A stretch of DNA of 64,000 bases from Bugula neritina (lineage: Eukaryota; Bryozoa; Gymnolaemata; Cheilostomatida; Bugulidae): NCBI GenBank assembly GCA_964035545.1, contig OZ037766.1:21024767-21088766 (forward strand). The letters run 5' to 3'. The notes beneath the pieces were generated by a model that worked only from the letters and a program-made list of their open reading frames with translations, was not told the origin of the DNA and searched no databases. Of this stretch, positions 39,671 to 52,069 are shown in pieces. How positions within the stretch are numbered: the stretch's first letter is position 1; the number at the start of each line of letters is the position of its first letter. The position numbers and the translations under genes were made by a program.

Positions 39671-39774
39671 CTACAGTAAGTATAATATGATAGAAGCTAT
39701 AGTTATATAAAATTGAAAGCTTTTTATGCCGATGTGTTAAATAACTAGCTGTTTAAAATTTTACATAAATACTT

Positions 39775-40295
39775 ACTTACTTATTGATGGAGGTCCGTAT
39801 TGCCTTCCATACTTTTCTATTTTGTGCTAGATCTATACATGCATGTTTTGAGGTCTTTTTAACAGTATTAACCCATGATATTTTTCTGGCTCCTCGGGAA
39901 TGTTTTGCTGGGTACTTCAGATATATCTCTATAAGTGCTTGCTTGGCAGGTGCACCTTCTGGTAGTCTGAGGAGGTGCCCGAGCCATCTTAGTCTACGTG
40001 TTCTTATGGTATGGGATCAAAGTGTCTGGCATGTTTTCTTACATAGCTCATCATTACTAATCTTTTAAGACCATCCTACTTTCAATATTTTATGCAGGAG
40101 GATGTTGTCACTTCTCTCTTGTGTGATTGACCATAGTTCACTGTTATAAAGAAAGACGCTTCCTATTAGGGCATCCAAGAGTCTCATCTTAATATTCAGA
40201 CTGATTCCTTTACATGAATGCATGTTGAAATCTTTTGAGCACCGCCAAAATTGGTCTTCTATCAATTTGGTGGTAATCATTCAATATCTGGCTAA
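39775..40295 (-). mobile_element. non-LTR retrotransposon 3' fragment
   Basis: The minus strand encodes a typical end of a non-LTR reverse-transcriptase ORF: IKMRLLDALIGSVFLYNSELW (first 20 are diagnostic), an ITQERSDNI stretch, and in another frame LAQNRKVWKAIRTSI near the end. The frame is broken between them. The 3' end has AAGTAAGTAAGT, a short tandem tail as seen in some LINE clades. Strongly 5'-truncated and dead. Confidence 0.75.
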
Positions 40296-41261
40296 ACCGA
40301 TGATGATGCAAATTAAAACATGGATTTAATCCTATAATTAATGAAAATGTAGGGCAACATTGAAATTAAATTATTCTGCAAATGTTTTCAGAATAGTGCA
40401 AATTGCACGAGGAAACGTATTTTAAAAGCTTATAATAACAGCAATAACTACGGTAAAGCAAGTCAGTGGTGTAAATCATCTATACCATAAATTTGAAAGC
40501 TTTCAAATAGCCCTCTAGAGCGTCTGCTGCACTACCTATCTTTGGGATGCTAAATGGTTACTTAATGACAGATCACAGCCAGGGTTTCTACCAGCTGTTT
40601 ATGCTAATTAACTTTTATTTTATTTACGTTTTCCATTGTTATTCTTTAATAAACTGCGTTTCAGCTCAAAAATAGATAAAACAATTTACATCATAAGAAA
40701 AATGGGGACCGGTTCAACTTTTACATTGAGTGCCAAAAAACTGACAGTTAAGTGTTTGGCTCTATCTTAGCCAGTAAAATGTTTATGCATTTAATTTCGA
40801 TGAACAGAAACAGCAACATATGACTGACTTTCATGGTGTTAGTCTTTTTATTGATACATTTTTTTCAGAACGTAATTTTGGTTCCAATTTTCTCACCCTC
40901 ACCTATGCATTATACACTGCATATTATAATAGGTTTTGCATAAGGTTGATGTTGGTAACTGCGATGAGTTTGGGGCATGCTGGTATTATAATGTTCCTGC
41001 TAGTGAGAATAAACAGTGCTGCTAACTATAATTAAGGCTAATTACAGCACTTAGGACATTATAAGTTTGAGCAAAAATATAATACTACATTTAAACTTTA
41101 GAACTTCAATTGCTATGAAGCAGCTTACTCTTATAAATTGATATAAATTAAAGATTAATTTAAGCTTCTACTATTTTGAAATTATAAGTTTAACCTATAG
41201 TAGCTTATTGATAAATTTAGTTTCTTTCAATATACAAGTTACTGCTGCTATTCCAAGGAAT

Positions 41262-42149
41262 ATGAAGAGCCAGTGGCCAACTGTTCTCTCTTTACTCATT
41301 CTAACTCTGTGTTGTGCAAAGGTTAAAGCAAACTGTAAGTCTATTAAATTCATTTTAAAATTAGCCAAGCTAGGCTCTGTTTAGCAAGCTCTAAATTAGT
41401 TGCATTCAATTAATTTGTTTGAAATTGATAATATTGGTGTTATAATGATTTTCAGTGATTACCAATTGACTTGGTATTGTAGATAGATGTCCACCAGAGT
41501 ATACTCACTACTCTGATTTGGATATCTGCCTCAGATTGTCCGAAGAAACAGCAAACTGGGAAACTGCCAGGTATAACTGTGAAAAAAATGGAGAAACATT
41601 GTTAGCACTGGACAGTCTTAGACTCATCAACTGGTTTAAGACTCTTCGAGCCAGAAATCCTTGTAAGTGACTTTAAATTTTTCCTTGTTAAAATACGGCA
41701 AAGCTGTTTTTCTTCAAAGAGCTTTGTTTACAATTACTATTAAAATGTTCATCTTCATAATTAAAGTTGTTGAAAGTGCCTATATTTGTTTGAATTTTCT
41801 TTTCACAATTTATTCATTGCATATTTTCATTATAAACAGCCTGATAAACAAATATAATTGACATTCTATAAGTTGCAGAAAATTTGTATTATATTTACTA
41901 GATTGGGCAAACTCTGGTATGGTGTGGATTAGTGGCAAAAAAGCAGATGGTGAACCTTGGAAGTGGAATGGTAGATCACTTGATAATATAGTGCTTGGAG
42001 ATTGGGACCACCTCCAACCAGATGGTGCGAAAAGTTACCCTGGGGCATGCATCGTGGTACTTGGCGCACCAAAATACACTTGGGATGACTACGGATGCTA
42101 CTCTCTACAAAGATATGTATGTGAAAGACCTGGTCAAGATTATCAATAA
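41262..42149 (+). CDS. secreted C-type lectin-like protein K, QPD variant
   Basis: Exons 41262-41334, 41483-41662 and 41902-42149 give 166 residues. Signal peptide VLSLLILTLCCAKV. Exon 2: RCPPEYTHYSDLDIC, NWETARYNC and INWFKTLRARNP. Exon 3: YWANSGMVWISGKKADGE, PWKWNG, QPD at 123-125 (codon GAT, 42021-42023), GAC, YTWDDYGC and YVCERPGQDYQ. QPD is the galactose-type motif. The acidic residue two places before the Cys is Gly, so calcium binding may differ from classical members. Ends two residues before G and I. Poly(A) signal at 42316. Short introns of 148 and 239 bp. Confidence 0.92.
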
Positions 42150-42349
42150 ACTGAATTTCTAACAATTAGGTTGTCAGTGAACACCATGACTATAATTAAA
42201 GGCAATTTATGTACTCATATAATATATAGTACTTTATTGTAACTTTTGTTGTCAATGGTTATATTTGATGCCGTAATAACTGTGTAGAAATTTGAGACAA
42301 AATATGCTTGAGTTCAATAAATTGTTCAGCTTGGAGAACTTTAGCTTTG

Positions 42350-43343
42350 AATTTATTGTTATCTGAAATATATTAGAAAGTTATCCTGCATTACATTTTC
42401 ATGACAAATACATATGACGGCACACATGCATTCCAATCACAAAACAATTCAGTCCAAGATTCTATATTATGCAAGCTTCCTCTGTAGACCTGGCGGCAGT
42501 GAAACAAACAACTGTAGCTTTAGTGTGCAACTCTGTTTTACCAAACATTCTGTAAATTTTTTCAAACTATACTTGTAAAATACTCAGCTTCACAAGCAAA
42601 GAATTTATATTAGCTTACTGCATATAAACAATATTACATAGAATTGCGATTTTACTTTTTCATTGCAGTTTGCACAACGGAGATGTGACTTCAATATAAT
42701 ATTTATACTCGCACATGATTTCCAGCAACGGTTTTAGAAACTTTATTTTATTTGCCTATAACAATAATATTTGGTTGTTGCAAGTATTTTAAGATGTGAA
42801 CCAGTACCATTATGGGAACATTATTCCAGTTTTAGATAATAATCCTATAGCTTATTTGATTTACTTTATAAATCAGGTTATGCCTACGTAGCCTACTTTA
42901 TTATCAATATTAATATAATTTTATAGCCACGAATGCATACTTGCACTGGGTTTGTTTTTGCGTAATTAATGATAATAATTACAGGGGTGGCATAGACAGT
43001 TGAAACGTGCACTGCATAAAACTACTAAAACCTATTAAGTTGAAGTTGCGTTACTTGCTATAGGTTGGGCACCTTATAATTGCTGTTATTTGGTCAAGGT
43101 TTTAGTTTATTATCGGAACATCACACTTACAAAAAGCACCGAGACCTAGTTATTAATATGCCAAGTATATTTATTTTATCAAACTAACATATAAAGGAGA
43201 GACAGTTTACAAAAACCCCTCAAAGCATTGACTAATTTGAAAAGATAATACAGCAGTTAAAAACTAACTGGGATGTCGTATAATAACTCTCACAAGCAGA
43301 TAACAGGATTTTTTAACTCTACAGATATATGAGTCATTTTGCC
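42350..43343. other. intergenic stretch between K and L (convergent)
   Basis: 3' flanks of K (plus) and L (minus). A TTTATT at 43170-43175 is a poly(A) signal for L on the minus strand. No further gene seen. Confidence 0.6.
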
Positions 43344-45186
43344 CTATGAGTGAGTGGCGGGAGCCTGACATGCGTATGCACTTTTCACCTCACAAGCTTG
43401 ATCATTCCACCACAAGTTAGGCCAACCAGTCATTTCCAGGCATTGGCGAGATTGATGAGGACCATTTGGTTCACCATTGCCCCAGTTTGAGTACTCAATG
43501 GGCTCAATTATCTTGGGACCAAACCACATCCAAATTCCATATTCTCTTTTACCTCCCAACCAGATGGAGGTGCCAGTTTTCCAGTCTTAAATACAGCAAA
43601 TTAGTAAATAACACGGTTATTTATGAGTCCCCAGCATAGATAGCATTTTAATAAATATGTGCATTCAATAAATCAGTTCTAAAACGATTATTTAAACACT
43701 AAAATAATGTTGGTGCGATACATGTGGTCAAACAGCTTTTAAATTATAAATTTTATTACAAGGATATTTTATAAAATATTTTGGTTTTAAAAGACCAATT
43801 TGTTAAAATAAATTAGAAGGTGTATGTAAAATAGGGCAATAACAAAAGAGATTTAAGATAACAAGGGTTGAACAATTTTTGTAAAGATTTTAATACGGGA
43901 CTTTCTCATTTTCTTGCACTTTACAGAATTTAAAATGTTTGGTAACTTTTAATTGAATTGAGGTTATGGGTTGATTTAAAGTTCATTACACAAAAACAAC
44001 CACTTAGCTAAGCATTGGTTTCTTTCTAGTTCTACCAACAATAAACAAACACATTATGTAGAAATTTACCTTGCAACTTTTTCTTTAACTTTCGAGCAAA
44101 TTTTACAACGGTGTCATTTCAGATAGATGCTTCCCAGTTAGAAGCTAGGCTAAATTTCCTACTTGAACATTTTCTAGTTAGGCGCTATTTATTTATATTG
44201 GTACAATATATATACATCTATATATTATGTGCAATTTATTTGAATATTATTTAAATATTTGTATATTTAAATAAAGCATGTATTGAACACATAAATAAAT
44301 TTCTCTAATCTGCATTAACATATCAATTTTACATATTTTTGGGGTCTTGTTTGAACAGATATTTTGTTAATGAATGTTCATTAACTAAAGATAATGTTTA
44401 TTACTAATATATTACTGTTTTTTGTTCCATGAAAATTAGAATATTATTCCAGATAATTCATGTTATCTATTATAGCTATTAGCATTTTAGCTATTTAGCA
44501 ATCAATGCAAGAGTTATATACAGGTATATATAGGTATATTACTATATAATTATATGGCACCAAAATAAAAGATAACATCTAACTATAGGGATCGTCTCAG
44601 TGAGAAACATTCAAATGGGACATTTAGCTTAGCGTCTAACTGGGAAGCGCTTATCTGGGATGAAACCTTTACAAGTTACAAGAATGCAGTAGTTTGCAAA
44701 AACAAAGGGTGTTATACAATTTGACCAGCTAGTAAATATACGTACCTGGGTTATGACTCCTCAAAGTTTTGAACCAATTGATGCTTTCTATGTTATCCAA
44801 AACTACCATTGTCTCACCCTTAGCTTCACAGCTGTCTCTTGCATCAAACCACCCTTGTACATCCTTATGGAGCTGAATGCAGGTCTTACTAAATGGGTTT
44901 AGGACGTAGTCACTGGGGCAAGATACTACAAGTTGAATATATAGTTATTACAAGTATTTATTTCTTCTATAATGTAGAATTTAGTTTGGTTTAATATTAA
45001 AACATGTTAAGCAAGCTTAAAAACTTTTCTACATTAGCATAAATAAAACCTTCTAGCAAAGTGTATCTAATGCATATATAGACAATTAAAGTAAATAAAA
45101 ATGTACTTACATTGAGGCTTACAGCTCAATTTACCAAAAAAGCATACAAGGGACAAAAATAACAAACTCTGATTGAGAGTAGCCAT
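43344..45186 (-). CDS. secreted C-type lectin L, EPN/WND type
   Basis: Minus-strand exons 45186-45111, 44925-44746 and 43585-43344 give 165 residues. Signal peptide LLFLSLVCFFGKL; the frame is open upstream, but this ATG is the one directly before the signal core. Exon 2: SCPSDYVLNPFSKTC, GWFDARDSC, GETMVVLD and INWFKTLRSHNP. Exon 3: DWKTGTSIWLGGKR, YGIWMWFG, EPN followed by GPHQSRQC, then LWWNDQAC and YACQAP. It keeps both EPN and WND, the mannose-type pair, but lacks an acidic residue before the Cys. Intron 2 (1,160 bp) is among the longest here. Convergent with K; a stump of a second copy lies at about 39.1 kb. Confidence 0.92.
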
Positions 45187-45189
45187 TTC

Positions 45190-46058
45190 TTCTTCTGATT
45201 TACTTGAATGACTCTGGCAAATAGTAACGCAGCTGTGTCTATAAGTAATGGATATTTGTCTTTTCAAACGTTTTGGTCTACGCTAATCTTTAAAGTGACC
45301 TACATAATATAATACAAGTACAAATACTACAAAGCTTGTTTTGGTAGCATGCCGCATGCTTAATGAGCTAAATTATTTTCTTACCTTGAGTAAATAGTTT
45401 AAACTTGGCTAAACTTTAATTAAAGTCCTGAAATCCAGCAATTTAATCAGCTCACCCATTTGCTAAGAACCGTAATTACACAAGTACTTAAATCTATAGC
45501 TATTCATAAATATGCTTTAATAAGTTTAATACCCAAGTTTAGAAATATTTTACCTAATTTTAGCTGGTATTATAGAAACAGAAATAATAGAAAAAGCTGC
45601 TTAAAAATTAAAGTTTTCGTAAATACCCCTTAGCCATAGCATTCGCACTAATCCAACGATTTGAGTTCAAATATTGGCTGCTTAGCATTTAGATTCTTTG
45701 TAAAACTCTATTAGAGTTAAGCAGCCCTTTTAGTCTCTGTGTAATAAAGGTTTGTTTTATAGTTTATCTAACTTTTGTCACCAATGTTTTACTGCAAGTC
45801 TTAAAGATACCAGAGCTTCATATTAAAGTAAATTTAAATTGGTTAATCTAATATTTCATAATTTTGTTACTATAGGCATATTGTGCAATCGTAAAAGCTC
45901 ATGTAGTAATACTTAACATAAATTACATCATGCTTGATAATGTGAAAAACAAATTTACTTTCACTTTTTATATTTATAGCTAATTTAAATAGTTAAAAAT
46001 AACTGATAATTGATCCACGTAAATTGCGAGTATTTTACTTTGTATGTACAATATAAAG
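45190..46058. other. intergenic stretch between L and M (divergent promoters)
   Basis: L and M are transcribed away from each other, so this roughly 0.87 kb should hold both promoters. A tRNA-like stretch near 45620-45690 (TTGAGTTCAAAT) is too decayed to call. No gene seen. Confidence 0.55.
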
Positions 46059-48666
46059 ATGGTTAGTTTTCATCAAGCCTTGCTACCTCTGATGCTAGTA
46101 ATCACTTTGTTGGAAGCTAAAGAACAATTGTCAAGTAAGTGTATTATTTTTAAACAATTGAACGTTTGTTTTACATATATACAGTTATCAGCTCTTACTT
46201 TTCAACTTTCTACTCAAATAGAGGCTGCATCATTTTTAACAAAATTTATATGCTTGATTAGGTATCATAATTTTAGTTTGAATAAACTAAGGTAGCTGGT
46301 TTAAATTACATAAATACAGTTTTAAAAAATATTCTGGGTTGGTTTTTTTTACTACTTGATGGTAGATATGGAGCATATGGCTAACATTAAAACATGAAGT
46401 ATTTGTAAAAGAATATTGTTTAAAAGTTCTTTGTATCTAATATTAAATGGGTGCACTCAAAGTTTTGCTGATAATATACTGTATACCCACTAATATGTAG
46501 CCAAATTAATAGAAATAAATTAGTATATTAATAAAGATTTCAATGTTAACAAACCTTAAATTAAACAATAGCCGCCAGCAACTATAAATATAACCTTCAT
46601 TAGTAATACACTATACAACAACATAATTGTAATATTATGTTGGTTGCTTATAGTAGTCAAAATGTGCTAGTATCATATCAATTGCACATATATGTCACCT
46701 TATAATAGCTTGGAACATAATTACTGAAATTTTCTCAAACGGCAACAACAACTTTAATGTTGCATATTATTTAGCATTCTGACTACAAATTTAAATATTG
46801 CCATCAACTAGCCCTAACAAACTTACCAGTTTTGTAACTAGGTAATTACTTAGCAGGTATCTTTTTAATTTTTTATTTTGAAATGATATCATTTTGGTAC
46901 TTTGTATAAAACAACTTAGTATCTCGAAATCATGTTTGTTCTAATCTAGAAGCAAACGCTTCCATTATGTTGAATAATAAAAGCATGTTGAATTTCAACA
47001 TCATTTAAAAAACAACAAGACATAAAAACTTCAACCAGCTACTTGCTTTTTATAAATTTGTATAAAAATCAAAAAAAAGTCTGTTGATCTATTTGCTAGA
47101 GCTTGTATAGTAGAGTACTAATGATTAGAAAACACAAAAATTAACTAAAAAGTTTAATAATTCCAATAAAAAATATGTTGAGCACTGGTTGGCTAAATGC
47201 ATTTCACTGATATTTTAGATTTCAACCAAAACTTTAATGACAATTGCAAAATATGCTAGAGAAACTTGCAAACTGCTTTCCCTATACTCTAAATGCAGGT
47301 AAATTAGTGCAAATTATTACTAATATTCATGTTGACTTTTGCAGGCAGCTGTCCAACAGGATACACATACAATCCAATCAAAAAGAACTGTATAAAATTT
47401 TTCTCCGACAAACTCGATTGGTGGTCCTCCAGAAAAGTCTGTACAGATGATAGCGGTGGTAGTCTTTTAATGTTGGATAGTCTAAATCTTATAATCTGGT
47501 TTAAGAATCTTAGGAAGCATCATTCAGGTACATTTTAAACAATACAAGATACATGTACGTTATGACATATGTATGAGTATATTAGTGAATTCAATTTGCA
47601 ATTGCTCTTAAAGATGGTAGACAGAAAAATACTAACGGAGCTTACAGCCGGCGTAAGCAAGTCATTAATTAATAATTAAATAAATTGTAAATTTTACCAC
47701 AAATTTCAGGTATAACTGTTTAGTTTTGAAGGAAAATATAGACTCGTTATTTAGCTGAGTTGGTAAATTTAAAAAACATTTAAATATTTGTAGCAAAGCA
47801 CCAAGAATATAGTATTTTTTAGTTTTAGAATAAAATTAAAACTGTAAAATATCAACTTGACCAAGTCCACCCATTTGTAGGTATATGAATTATGCTAAAA
47901 ATTCAAAAATAAAAATTCAGTGACCCATGTTGGATAAAATATTTAAAATACAGCAACATCAGATGGTTATTTTTATTTGTATATATTGTTGTTTCATCAG
48001 CAAACAAAATTTAAATTCAAGAATGCAAAAAACAATTTTATAGCTTACGATAAGTTGCAAAATGATGCTATATATGAATTATATTTTATGCATTTCATAA
48101 TACTGAATATCTAAAATAAATTATGCAACATATATTCATTTAAAGAAGACTTTTGTGCAGAAAGTATGTTGGGGAGTGTATAAAATTATGCTTTAGTGCT
48201 TGGTGACCCTATAGCAGTTTTATAAATAGTTAGTTAATTTTAAGTAGCAGTTAATCAAGCATTGTTGTTTTGTAAACTAATTATGAGAGAATCTAATATC
48301 TGCTTTGCTTTCAACTGAAAACAACTTTTTTTCATTCTTTTATAAACTAAACTAAAAACTTTGCTTCAAGTTTCAACTGGAATTTTGTATTTATACAAAA
48401 CTGTTTGCCATATTTTAGATTGGATGCATACACCCGCAGTATGGGCAGCGGGATATAATTATGTGGGCACCTGGGAATGGTTAGGATTAAAGAGAGAAAA
48501 ATTCTTGTTAGGAGATTGGGATTTATCTCAAAATGAACCAAATAGCGATTATAAGAAAAATCAATTTTGCCTTTACATTGGCGAAGCTTCAAAAGGGACA
48601 TGGTTTGATGATGTCTGCACTAGTGAGCGCAGTTTTGTATGTGAAAGTCCAATACCCACATACTAA
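46059..48666 (+). CDS. secreted C-type lectin M, EPN type
   Basis: Exons 46059-46134, 47345-47527 and 48419-48666 give 168 residues. A second in-frame ATG at 46044 would add five residues; I chose the start next to the signal core (LLPLMLVITLL). Exon 2: SCPTGYTYNPIKKNC, DWWSSRKVC, GGSLLMLD and IWFKNLRKHHSG. Exon 3: DWMHTPAVWAAGYN, VGTWEWLG, EPN, NQFC, GTWFDDVC and FVCESP. EPN is kept; WND is replaced by WFDD. Long introns of 1,210 and 891 bp. Poly(A) signal at 48739, followed by a (TA)n tract. Confidence 0.91.
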
Positions 48667-48766
48667 AAATGTTACACTATAAAGCTGTTGTAAAATATTT
48701 ACATATATATTTATTACAAAGCTTGCCTAAGAATTAGAAATAAAAGTATGTGTGCATGTGTGTATA

Positions 48767-48785
48767 TAAATATATATAAATATAT

Positions 48786-48855
<70 letters not shown>
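48767..48855. repeat. (TA)n microsatellite
   Basis: TATAAA-type and pure TA repeats just past the M poly(A) signal. Confidence 0.95.
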
Positions 48856-48856
<1 letters not shown>

Positions 48857-48859
48857 AAA

Positions 48860-50845
48860 GAATAATAATTATAACAATCTGTTAATTATTGATGCTTTTA
48901 AGTATAACCAGATTTTTATCAAGCTAATGTTTTCTTAGCTATTGAAGTGCATCAACTGAATATTAAAGTTGATTTTATTTTAATTTTCAGCTGTGTAGGG
49001 TGCGTATCATAAAGATCAATAAAAAAGTTGGTCTTAAATTACGACACTTGTTTTTTAGTTTTATGTATTTTGTAGTCAAATTTAGTGAACTTTGATTTAT
49101 GGTATTCTAAATAAAAGTTTAAAAAATTGACAATTTTTTTAGTGTTTTTCTAGTTTTTAGCTATTGTTTTAGATACTCATAAATTTTGTAAACTTTTAAT
49201 TTTATGAAGGAAACAGGATTGAGCTGAAAAGTTTAGTCATTCAATTTGAGGTTTCAGCAAAAAAATATTATTTAGCTAATATTATCATTGTTATTCAGGC
49301 ACTCCATAACCAAACAGCACTGCTATCTAAGAAACCTACATGTACACCGCAACCTGAAATATGCAGCTATTTTCCTCGCTAAATAGAGCATTTTTATGAT
49401 TTACTGGAGCTACAGAAAGAAGGCTTCACTGGGCTTGCAAGGCTCATAGTCTACCAGAAAAATCTAATGTAACATAAAGTTAAGTTTACAACTTATAAAG
49501 TCGAAGATTTATATATTAGCGCTTTTGGGGATAAATATGTTTTCTTTGCGCTAGAATGAGAAATCACATGTAAATTGATGTTTTCAACATTGCTATGAAT
49601 AATTAAGACAACTTTTGAAACATATTGCATTATATTTGGTACATTTGAAATTTGAAGCCGGCTTAGCTGCATGTGCATGTACCAGGTTAGCAAGTTGAAC
49701 AGTGGATATTTTAGGTATTTATAGCTGTGATCGTAAATTTCTATGCGTGCTATCTGATTAACGGAAAGGATGAAGTTGCTTTGCATATTTTAAGAGTAGG
49801 TCACTTTGCAGAAAGGCTGCAGCTAAACCATATTCCTTGAATATACTGTAAATTTTTATTCATTTATGCATAGCTTTTAAGGATACTATATAATGGGGAA
49901 AAACAATAAATTTATAGCAGAAACATAATATGACGCAAGACCTGCAATGAGAAGTTAGAGCATTCACGTGGTCAAAGTATAAGTATTATAACAAGCAGAA
50001 TTAAATAGAAAGAGCGCAAAGTCTTGCTACAAGTAAGTGGGTAAAAATGTATATTATGACTTCTAAATGTGCCTGTCAATTGAATGATAACCAAATTATG
50101 GATGGGCTCACATTATATTATATGTACACAATACACTTTGCCCACCAAGTCACTTACAGTTATACTTGGCCAAATTGCTTGCTAATAATTAATTTCAAAA
50201 TACACGTACATTTATATGAACGCTACACTTCTGGTAGTGAAAGTAGTGACAATAGCCTAAAGCAAATGCTTTGCTTAGCTTTTGCATTAATTCTTTTGCA
50301 ACTTGTGATTACAGTCTATAAGGAACTCTACCTATCCATATTAGCTATAAAGTTAGGATATTCAGAAAATTTTCTTTTGTGATAATTTATAAAACCCAAT
50401 GAAATTAAAAATGTAGAAAATTAAATTTTAAAAGTAGGCACTAGTATTTACAAAAAAAGTGGCCAACCCCAAAACAAATATAGTAGTATAGTAGCAAAAC
50501 ATTAAATTTCATGCGTGAAACTGAAGTTCCAAAAAATTCTAGAGAAAAAATTAATTTGAAACTTGAGGTTATGTGAATGATAATATCTAAAGTAAACAGG
50601 TGCATAGACAAGATTATTTGTTATCAAAAAACATTTGTTAAATACATGATTATATAATATAATACTTCTGAGTGAATACGGTCAATGCCAGCTATGACAA
50701 ATTATAGTTCATCAGATACCAGGTTGCACTATGCACTTAGCCCCCAGCTGCGTAGTCTCCTAGAAAACACCTTATATAACAGTTTAGTCTAAACTTTATT
50801 TATATCTGGCCAACTTGATAGTCTACAAGCATCAGCGCGCAAACA
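48860..50845. other. intergenic stretch between M and N
   Basis: No complete gene seen. A probable exon-1 relic of N lies at about 50245-50330. The minus-strand frame at 49493-49786 has no recognisable features. Confidence 0.6.
50245..50330 (+). pseudogene. probable exon-1 relic of an N-type lectin gene
   Basis: AAAGCAAATGCTTTGCTTAG, then TTTTGCATTAATTCTTTTGC and AACTTGTGATTACAG align with exon 1 of gene N (AAAGCAAATAATTTGCTTAG, GTCGCATTAATACTTTTTGC, AACCTGCGATGCAAC) about 600 bp downstream. There is no clear ATG at the matching place and no following CTLD exon. It suggests a local duplication of the first exon that has decayed. Confidence 0.55.
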
Positions 50846-52068
50846 ATGATATGCTCAAAGCAAATAATTTGCTTAGCTGTCGCATTAATACTTTTTGCAA
50901 CCTGCGATGCAACTGCTTTTTGTAAGTATGAAATTACTGCACATAATTAAAATACAAGAGTAACAATTTAGTAATGTAGTGTATATTGGTATGATATTTA
51001 AAGTAAAAAACTTATTTTATTTTAGTAATTTGAAATAATTTTGCGAAGTTTTATATTTTCTAGCTATTAGTATGACTCAGTATTTTGACCTAGTCATTAA
51101 TTTAAACAGCTGCCTAGTTTAAGTGGTATTTGTGAAAACCATGATAAGCTGCACCTACTTGAAATTGTAGGAGTAATGCTGTTAACCGTATTCTAACTAA
51201 GTGCAAATCTGGCAACAGAAGTCTGGGAAAGGTTTTCTTTAGCAATCTGTTATAAATAAAGAATTGTATCTAAATGGGAAATATTAGTGTGTTGATTAGG
51301 CTACTTCTTTTACTGACTTGAAAATCTACTTTGTACAGATAGATGTCCACCTGATTACACCTACAACCCATACAGTGATGTGTGCTATCGTCTCTCCAAG
51401 AAAATAGATACCTGGTTAAATGCTCAGAAGGATTGTCAGAAAAAGAAAGAAACATTGATAGTTCTGGACACTATACAGGATATTAACTTCTTTAAAACTC
51501 TCTTATTACAAGATCCTGGTATGAATTTGAAAATCTCTTGAACGCTAGTCAAATGTGTGCAGAAATTCTCTGTGGCTAATATTCTATCAAATAATTTATA
51601 AAAATAGTTTAGATTATGCTTTAAATAGTGATAGCTATTATGACTATCATATTTTAGGCACAGTTTGACTAATAAGCTGCTGAAAATGAATCAGTGTTTG
51701 ACATTGTAAATTTTATTGGCATTGATAATAATAATAATTGGTCTCATATTTTTGTATATAATGTATGCTATCCTTTAGGCTGGATTTCGACAACAAATCA
51801 TCAATCATCTGACATTTGGACAGCTGGTATTGAGACCTATAGCGACTGGGTTTGGAGCCTATGGAATGATCCCGAACACTTAGCACAAAGACAAAAACCT
51901 ATACACTTTGCAGATTGGGGCTATAAACAGCCCATGGATGTTTACCTACTTCCTCGAGCTATATGTGTTAGTCGCCGTTATTGGTGGCAATTTGTCGCTA
52001 AAGATTACAATATAAAAAATAAGTATGCGTGTCAAAGACCTGGGTCTGACTATAATCTTCACAATTAG
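50846..52068 (+). CDS. degenerate secreted C-type lectin-like protein N
   Basis: Exons 50846-50921, 51339-51518 and 51779-52068 give 181 residues. Signal peptide IICLAVALILFATCDA. Exon 2: RCPPDYTYNPYSDVC, TWLNAQKDC, KETLIVLD and INFFKTLLLQDP (INWFKTLR is altered). Exon 3 is longer than usual: GWISTTNHQSSDIWTAG, an insertion around SLWNDPEHLAQRQ, FADWG, QPM in place of EPN/QPD, AIC, then AKDYNIKNKYACQRPG. The WND/WDD motif and the Cys after it are absent, leaving its usual partner Cys unpaired. Calcium-dependent sugar binding is therefore unlikely, although the frame is intact, which argues for a retained but changed role. Confidence 0.88.
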
Positions 52069-52069
52069 T

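Larger units (their letters stand above)
39111..40500. other. intergenic stretch with retroelement debris
   Basis: Apart from a tRNA-like element and a LINE fragment (separate entries) I see no gene. The plus-strand frame at 39784-40068 is the shadow of the LINE fragment. Confidence 0.6.

Noticed and set aside
45620-45690. tRNA-like stretch with TTGAGTTCAAAT
   Set aside because: B-box-like word only; no convincing A box, arms or target duplication.
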